The notes beneath the pieces are model-generated. The model searched no databases. It was not told the origin of the DNA and saw only the letters and a program-made list of their open reading frames with translations. This document shows, in pieces, positions 58,814-64,000 of a stretch of 64,000 nt of DNA. Origin of the DNA: Glycomyces tritici. Lineage in GTDB: Bacteria; Actinomycetota; Actinomycetes; Mycobacteriales; Micromonosporaceae. Position 1 is the first letter of the stretch. Each line of letters opens with the position of its first letter. The stretch covers positions 155,833-219,832 of the forward strand of contig NZ_JAUEMJ010000010.1 of assembly GCF_030403505.1 (NCBI RefSeq), read 5' to 3'. A program made the translations under genes and the position numbers.

Positions 58814-61414
58814 ATGCGCGAGAATGAGCCGCGCGAACAGGTTCCCGTTGTCGCGGTGACCTTCATGGCTCCTCAGAAACCCAAGAACGACGAGCCTCCG
58901 GCGGATCCGCCGCGGACCGAGCGCCCCCGCGCCGCCGCAGCGACCGTCGCGCCGATGTTCGCCCCCCCGCCGAAGGTCCAGCCCAAGGCTGCCGAACCCA
59001 AGGCCGAACCCGCCAAGCGCGAACCGCGTGAGGAAGAGCCCGAGCCGCGCCGCGGCCAGGCGAAGAAGACGCAGGCCAAGAAGGCCCAGCCCCAGGAGCA
59101 GCAGGCGACGCGCAAGCGCACCCGCAACCGCTCCGAGAACCGGGCTGCAGAGAAGACCGCCGACAAGGGCCCCGAGAGGACCGAGCGGTCCTCCGACAAG
59201 CCCGAGCCGAAGGGCGAGGCGCCCGCCGTCGACGAGTTCGACGACGACGACTTCGACGACGATGACGACTCCGAGGCCGGGCGTCGCCGCCGCGGTCGCC
59301 GGGGCCGCCGCGGCCGCGGCCGCGGCAAGGGCGTCGACGGCGCCATGGACGATGACGACGAGAACGATGACGAGGACCGCGAGTCCGACGACGAAGAGGA
59401 CGAGGACTCCGAGGCCGACGGCCCCGAGGTCACCCGTCGCCGCCGTCGCCGCCGTCGCCGCGCCGGCTCGGAGGACTCCGACCGCTCGCGTCCGGACGAC
59501 ACCGACGACGACGCCGAAGTGGTCGTCAAGGTCCGCACCCCGCAGCGCCGGGCCCTCTCCTCCAACGAGGAGGTGCGCGGCGTCTCCGGCTCCACCCGCC
59601 TCGAGGCCAAGCGCCAGCGCCGCCGCGACGGCCGCAAGTCCGGCCGCGGCCGGGTCAACGTCGTGAGCGAGGCCGAGTTCCTCGCCCGCCGCGAAGCCGT
59701 CGAGCGCCAGATGATCGTCCGCGTCCGCGCGGGCAAGTCCCAGGCAGCAGTCCTCGAGGACGGCATCCTCGCCGAGCACTACGTGTCGAAGTCCGGCACC
59801 CAGGGCCTGGTCGGGAACGTCTACCTCGGCAAGGTCCAGAACGTGCTCCCCAGCATGGAGGCCGCCTTCGTCGACATCGGCCGCGGCCGCAACGCCGTGC
59901 TCTACGCCGGTGAAGTGAACTGGGACGCCACCGGCCTCGCCGGCAAGGCCCGCTCGATCGAGCAGGCCCTGCGCCCCGGCGACGCCGTGCTCGTCCAGGT
60001 CACCAAGGACCCGGTCGGCCACAAGGGCGCCCGCCTGACCAGCCACGTCGCCCTGTCGGGCCGCCACCTGGTCTACGTCCCGGGCGGCAACGCCTCCGGG
60101 ATCTCCCGCAAGCTCCCGGACCGCGAGCGCACCCGCCTGCGCGCGGCGCTCAAGAAGCTGGTGCCCGAGGGCGCCGGCGTGATCGTCCGCACCGCCGCCG
60201 AAGGCGCCGGTCCCGAGGAGCTGGCCCGCGACATCTCCCGCCTCCAGATGGAGTGGGAGGAGATCCAGGCCAAGTCGAAGAAGGGCAACGCGCCCAGCGT
60301 GCTGCACTCCGAGCCCGACGTCTTGATCCGGGTGGTCCGCGACGTCTTCAACGAGGACTTCAAGGAGATCGTGGTCGAAGGCGAAGAGGCGTACGACGAG
60401 ATCCACAAGTACCTCGAGTCGGTCTCGCCCGAGCTGCTCCCGCGGCTCAAGCGCCACACCGGCTCCAAGGACGTCTTCGCCGAGATGCGCGTCGACGAGC
60501 AGCTCCTCAAGGCCCTGGACCGCAAGGTCTACCTGCCTTCCGGCGGCTCGCTCGTCATCGACCGCACCGAGGCCATGACCGTGATCGACGTCAACACCGG
60601 CCGCTTCACCGGTGAGGGCGGCAACCTTGAGGAGACCGTCACCAGGAACAACCTGGAGGCGGCCGAGGAGATCGTCAGGCAGCTGCGCCTGCGCGACATC
60701 GGCGGCATCATCGTGATCGACTTCATCGACATGGTGCTCGAGTCGAACCGCGACCTGGTGCTGCGCCGCCTGACCGAATGCCTGGGCCGTGACCGGACCA
60801 AGCACCAGGTCACCGAGGTCACCTCGCTCGGCCTGGTCCAGATGACCCGCAAGCGCGTCGGCCAGGGCCTCATCGAGGCCTTCTCCGAGCCCTGCGAGCA
60901 CTGCAAGGGCCGCGGGGTCATCGTCAACACGGACGAGATCCTCGGCAACACCCGCAAGAAGGGCAACGGCGGCGGGGGCGGCAACGCCAACGCGAACCAG
61001 CCCCAACAGCAGCAGCAGGCCCAGGGCGGCGGCAAGAAGAAGCGGGACCGGAACAAGTCCGGCCGCCAGCAGGGCCAGCAGGAGCAGGAGCAGGCCGAGC
61101 CGCACGTGAAGTCGGCTGCGGCCGAGACCGCGAAGATCGCGGCAGCGCTGCCCGAGCACGACCACGAGCACGACGACCACGACGACTACGAAGACGTCGC
61201 GATCGTCGACGAGACGACCGACGAGCCGGTTGACGCGGCCACGGTCGTCGAGACCGAGCCCGTGGACCTCGCCGCCGCGACCGAGGAGGCCGTCCCCGCG
61301 GACGCCGACGCGGTCCTGGCCGAGGAGCAGAGCTCCGCCGACTCGTCCACCGAGGCAGCGGAAGCCGACACCGAATCCGGCGACGAAGCCGGTTCGACGG
61401 CACCCGAGCACTAG
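58814..61414 (+). CDS. rne: Ribonuclease E/G family endoribonuclease
   Basis: An 866-residue RNase E/G. The ~270-residue N-terminal extension is disordered (Pro/Ala/Lys, then DDDDFDDDDDSE acid blocks and Arg-rich RRRRRGRRG patches). Next come the S1 domain (VGNVYLGKVQNVLPSMEAAFVDIGRGRNAVLY), the 5' sensor/RNase H-like part, and the DNase I-like domain with catalytic Asp592 (MTVIDVNTG) and Asp636 (IIVIDFIDM). The Zn-link is CEHC (Cys694-Cys697). A Gln/Asn-rich and acidic tail ends it. It starts decay and processing of mRNA and rRNA, fitting its place near an rRNA operon. ATG 58814 chosen; ATG 58865 is an alternative. Confidence 0.94.
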   Translation: MRENEPREQVPVVAVTFMAPQKPKNDEPPADPPRTERPRAAAATVAPMFAPPPKVQPKAAEPKAEPAKREPREEEPEPRRGQAKKTQAKKAQPQEQQATRKRTRNRSENRAAEKTADKGPERTERSSDKPEPKGEAPAVDEFDDDDFDDDDDSEAGRRRRGRRGRRGRGRGKGVDGAMDDDDENDDEDRESDDEEDEDSEADGPEVTRRRRRRRRRAGSEDSDRSRPDDTDDDAEVVVKVRTPQRRALSSNEEVRGVSGSTRLEAKRQRRRDGRKSGRGRVNVVSEAEFLARREAVERQMIVRVRAGKSQAAVLEDGILAEHYVSKSGTQGLVGNVYLGKVQNVLPSMEAAFVDIGRGRNAVLYAGEVNWDATGLAGKARSIEQALRPGDAVLVQVTKDPVGHKGARLTSHVALSGRHLVYVPGGNASGISRKLPDRERTRLRAALKKLVPEGAGVIVRTAAEGAGPEELARDISRLQMEWEEIQAKSKKGNAPSVLHSEPDVLIRVVRDVFNEDFKEIVVEGEEAYDEIHKYLESVSPELLPRLKRHTGSKDVFAEMRVDEQLLKALDRKVYLPSGGSLVIDRTEAMTVIDVNTGRFTGEGGNLEETVTRNNLEAAEEIVRQLRLRDIGGIIVIDFIDMVLESNRDLVLRRLTECLGRDRTKHQVTEVTSLGLVQMTRKRVGQGLIEAFSEPCEHCKGRGVIVNTDEILGNTRKKGNGGGGGNANANQPQQQQQAQGGGKKKRDRNKSGRQQGQQEQEQAEPHVKSAAAETAKIAAALPEHDHEHDDHDDYEDVAIVDETTDEPVDAATVVETEPVDLAAATEEAVPADADAVLAEEQSSADSSTEAAEADTESGDEAGSTAPEH

Positions 61415-61423
61415 GACGGCCCG

Positions 61424-61451
61424 GCGCCGCGGACTGTGACGTCCGCGGCGC
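61424..61451 (+). terminator. 11-bp hairpin after rne
   Basis: GCGCCGCGGAC (61424-61434) pairs with GTCCGCGGCGC (61441-61451). Confidence 0.75.
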
Positions 61452-61526
61452 TGAGCTGATCCCGATGCCCGAACCAGCGGGTACATGACGTACCCTAGTG
61501 AGCGGCCTATAGAGCCCTCAGCTTTT

Positions 61527-61553
61527 CCTCCCCGCACTCACGGGGATGAACGC
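61527..61553. repeat. Solitary type I-E CRISPR repeat-like sequence
   Basis: CCTCCCCGCACTCACGGGG followed by ATGAACGC closely resembles actinobacterial type I-E CRISPR repeats (CTCCCCGC...GCGGGGATGAACC). Only one copy is present; nothing like it recurs 60-62 bp on either side and no cas gene is in the window. It lies in the leader of rplU. Confidence 0.4.
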
Positions 61554-61638
61554 GGAGCTCGATCGGCGGGCCGGCCCAGGTGACGTTCGCGAAACCGAAG
61601 ACCGGCAGGTGCCTGGCACCGCGAAATTGACAAACACC

Positions 61639-61674
61639 GTTCCCCTGCGGGGAACTCATTTCCCCGCACCGGGG
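61639..61674 (+). promoter_or_regulatory. Twin hairpins in the rplU leader
   Basis: GTTCCCC-TGC-GGGGAAC (61639-61655) and CCCC-GCACC-GGGG (61662-61674) stand just before the AAGGAG ribosome site of rplU. A TATAGA at 61508-61513 and a TTGACA at 61627-61632 are possible promoter elements. The stems are candidates for ribosomal-protein feedback control. Confidence 0.45.
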
Positions 61675-61698
61675 AGGACCCAAGGAGACCGCGTCGAC

Positions 61699-61998
61699 AT
61701 GTACGCAATCGTCAAGACTGGCGGAAAGCAGTACAAGGTCGCCGAAGGAGACGTCCTCGAAGTCGAGAAGCTTCAGGGCGCGCCCGGCGACACGCTTACG
61801 CTGCCTGCGGTGTTGCTCGTCGACGAAGGCACTGTGGTCACCGACGCCTCTGGCGTCACGGTGAGCGGTGAACTTCTCGAGCACACCAAGGGCCCGAAGA
61901 TCAAGATCCACAAGTACAAGAACAAGACCGGCTACCACAAGCGACAGGGTCACCGCCAGCCGCTGACCCTCGTCCGGGTCACCGGCATCACCAAGTAA
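61699..61998 (+). CDS. rplU: 50S ribosomal protein L21
   Basis: A 99-residue L21, which binds 23S rRNA domain V/near L20. Typical start [18 protein letters not shown], the [22 protein letters not shown] segment and ending LVRVTGI. ATG 61699 with AAGGAG upstream. Followed 12 bp later by rpmA, the universal rplU-rpmA pair. Confidence 0.97.
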   Translation: MYAIVKTGGKQYKVAEGDVLEVEKLQGAPGDTLTLPAVLLVDEGTVVTDASGVTVSGELLEHTKGPKIKIHKYKNKTGYHKRQGHRQPLTLVRVTGITK

Positions 61999-62010
61999 GG
62001 GGTTGGACAG

Positions 62011-62280
62011 ATGGCACACAAGAAGGGCGCATCCAGCTCCCGCAACGGGCGCGACTCCAACTCCAAGCGACTTGGCGTCAAGCGCTTCGGCGGTCAGCAC
62101 GTGAGCGCGGGCGAGATCCTCATCCGTCAGCGCGGCACCAAGTACCACCCGGGCGACCTGGTCGGCCGCGGCGGCGACGACACGCTGTTCGCTCTGGCCG
62201 AGGGAGAGGTCCTCTTCTCCTCCAAGCGCGGCCGCAAGCTGGTCAACATCGTCCCCGCCTCCACCGAGGTTGCGGCGTAA
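62011..62280 (+). CDS. rpmA: 50S ribosomal protein L27
   Basis: An 89-residue L27 with the canonical N-terminus [24 protein letters not shown] that reaches the peptidyl-transferase centre, and [21 protein letters not shown]. No N-terminal cleavable extension of the Firmicutes type. Ends before a very strong hairpin. The usual next gene, obg, does not follow; an rRNA operon is there instead. Confidence 0.97.
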   Translation: MAHKKGASSSRNGRDSNSKRLGVKRFGGQHVSAGEILIRQRGTKYHPGDLVGRGGDDTLFALAEGEVLFSSKRGRKLVNIVPASTEVAA

Positions 62281-62311
62281 GACCGGAGCGGCAACGCTCG
62301 AAAGCATGAAC

Positions 62312-62347
62312 AAGGGCCGGGCCCGTCGAAAGACGGGCCCGGCCCTT
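62312..62347 (+). terminator. 16-bp hairpin with GAAA loop after rpmA
   Basis: AAGGGCCGGGCCCGTC (62312-62327) pairs with 62332-62347 around a GAAA tetraloop. Confidence 0.9.
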
Positions 62348-63097
62348 TCGCGTACCCGGGACCCGTACGGCGCCACCGCCTCCGCGCCGGCCCGGTCACG
62401 CGCACCGATGGCAACGGTCTGTTCACCGCGACGACCCCGGAATGTCGGACCCTTCCCCTAAGTTCGAACCAGGGACCCCGCGATGAAGCGAGAAGAGCCG
62501 GCCCCCGCTTGCGCCCGCATCGACCGCCTTCGGCCGATCCGATTGCGTCGCAGCGGTATCGCCGCAGCTCAGCGCCGTCGCGATCGAAAAGGGGACCCCC
62601 TGTTTCGTGCCCTCGAAAAGGCGTGTAATGTTGTCCTAGCCCGAGGGGGAACGGAACAGCCGAAACGGACTGGTCCGGAAGCCGCCGGAGACCAGCGACA
62701 AGCTCACAGAGTTTAGGCGCGGTCCGGAAGCTGAATCTCGGGAATCTTTGAGACTCAATAGAGGCTCGATCGAGTGTGACTCAGGTTAACAAGCCTGAAG
62801 GTTGCAGAACGAATCGAGACTGTTAGAGTTGAGAGGTTGCTCCGGCTGAGGCCGAATCCTTATGAGGATCGTTCTGGGTTGGCGTGTTGTTTGAGAACTC
62901 AACAGGGTGTTTGGATGGTCAGCGTGCGGGCTGATCGGGAATTGTTGGCCTAGGTGCTGGTGGTTTCTGGTTGGTACTGTTTTTGACTGTCTTTTCCTTG
63001 GGGCACTTGCTTGGTGCCCCGTAGAAAATCGGTCAGGACATGCTTCGACACATACCAAAGTCGCTGGTGCCGTGAGGTGTCAGTGCGCAACAGGTTT
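62348..63097 (+). other. Ribosomal RNA promoter and leader region
   Basis: No gene is seen. A promoter stands at 62802-62829. Another A/T-rich -10-like patch (TGTAATGTT, ~62622) may be an upstream promoter. The leader contains TGTTG...CAACA with a GAGAACTC core (~62886-62906), commonly found before actinobacterial 16S genes, and a hairpin GGGGCAC/GTGCCCC (63000-63020) that may take part in RNase III processing. Confidence 0.55.
62802..62829 (+). promoter_or_regulatory. Candidate rrn promoter
   Basis: TTGCAG (62802-62807) and TAGAGT (62824-62829) with a 16-nt spacer, ~270 bp before mature 16S rRNA, as in other actinobacterial rrn operons. Confidence 0.55.

Positions 63098-64000
<903 letters not shown>

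Noticed and set aside
61500..61700. A CRISPR array in front of rplU
   Set aside because: Only one repeat-like copy; no second repeat at a spacer distance and no cas genes.
62440..62480. GTTCGAACC resembling a tRNA T-loop
   Set aside because: No pairing acceptor stem, anticodon arm or D arm could be built around it on either strand.
62483..62716. Small frames before the rRNA promoter
   Set aside because: Basic, low-complexity, no ribosome site, and located in a region typical of rrn upstream sequence.

Overview
This window is a high-GC actinobacterial chromosome segment. Evidence for that is the strong G/C bias at third codon positions, the frequent GTG starts and leaderless promoters, a GTP-dependent PEPCK, an ESX-type (type VII) secretion locus, a partial Cvn conservon, and the first ~900 nt of an actinobacterial 16S rRNA at the right edge. 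The gene set and 16S suggest Glycomycetaceae or a neighbouring family, but that placement is tentative because no alignment could be run.

Layout: 1-5.6 kb holds a partial NmrA-like NAD(P)-binding gene behind a promoter with three evenly spaced operator copies, an alpha/beta hydrolase, and a two-gene ABC exporter whose ATPase sites have decayed in complementary ways. 5.6-11.2 kb holds a thioredoxin-domain (YyaL/DUF255) gene whose 3' end appears replaced by a highly structured sequence and three DnaA boxes, then a DUF998 membrane protein, two tandem lysozyme-like proteins and a PIN-PhoH ATPase. 11.4-16.0 kb is a four-gene operon: two related helical-hairpin proteins, an EccC/FtsK-like ATPase and a membrane protein. 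I found no named system for it. 16.1-24.0 kb carries pckG, a cis-prenyl transferase, an ECF-like sigma factor with an overlapping acidic-repeat membrane protein, nicotinamidase and ctaD. 24.3-33.6 kb carries cvnB-cvnA, trkH-trkA and an ehuDCBA-type ectoine/amino-acid ABC uptake operon with a divergent GntR regulator, an apparent osmoadaptation block.

35.6-58.2 kb is the type VII secretion locus: eccB and eccD, divergent eccC, two WXG100 proteins, two mycosin-like proteases (one with lower GC than its neighbours), eccE overlapping a proline-rich protein, a PPE-like/WXG-like protein with an acidic tail, and several single-pass proteins with extracytoplasmic domains. EccB, EccC, EccD and EccE should form the membrane machine, EccC should recognise the WXG100 pair, and MycP should stabilise or process it. 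58.3-64 kb is housekeeping: an RNase E/G gene with a long leader, rplU-rpmA, and a ribosomal RNA operon. Genes are usually separated by strong G/C-rich hairpin terminators, most without a T tract.
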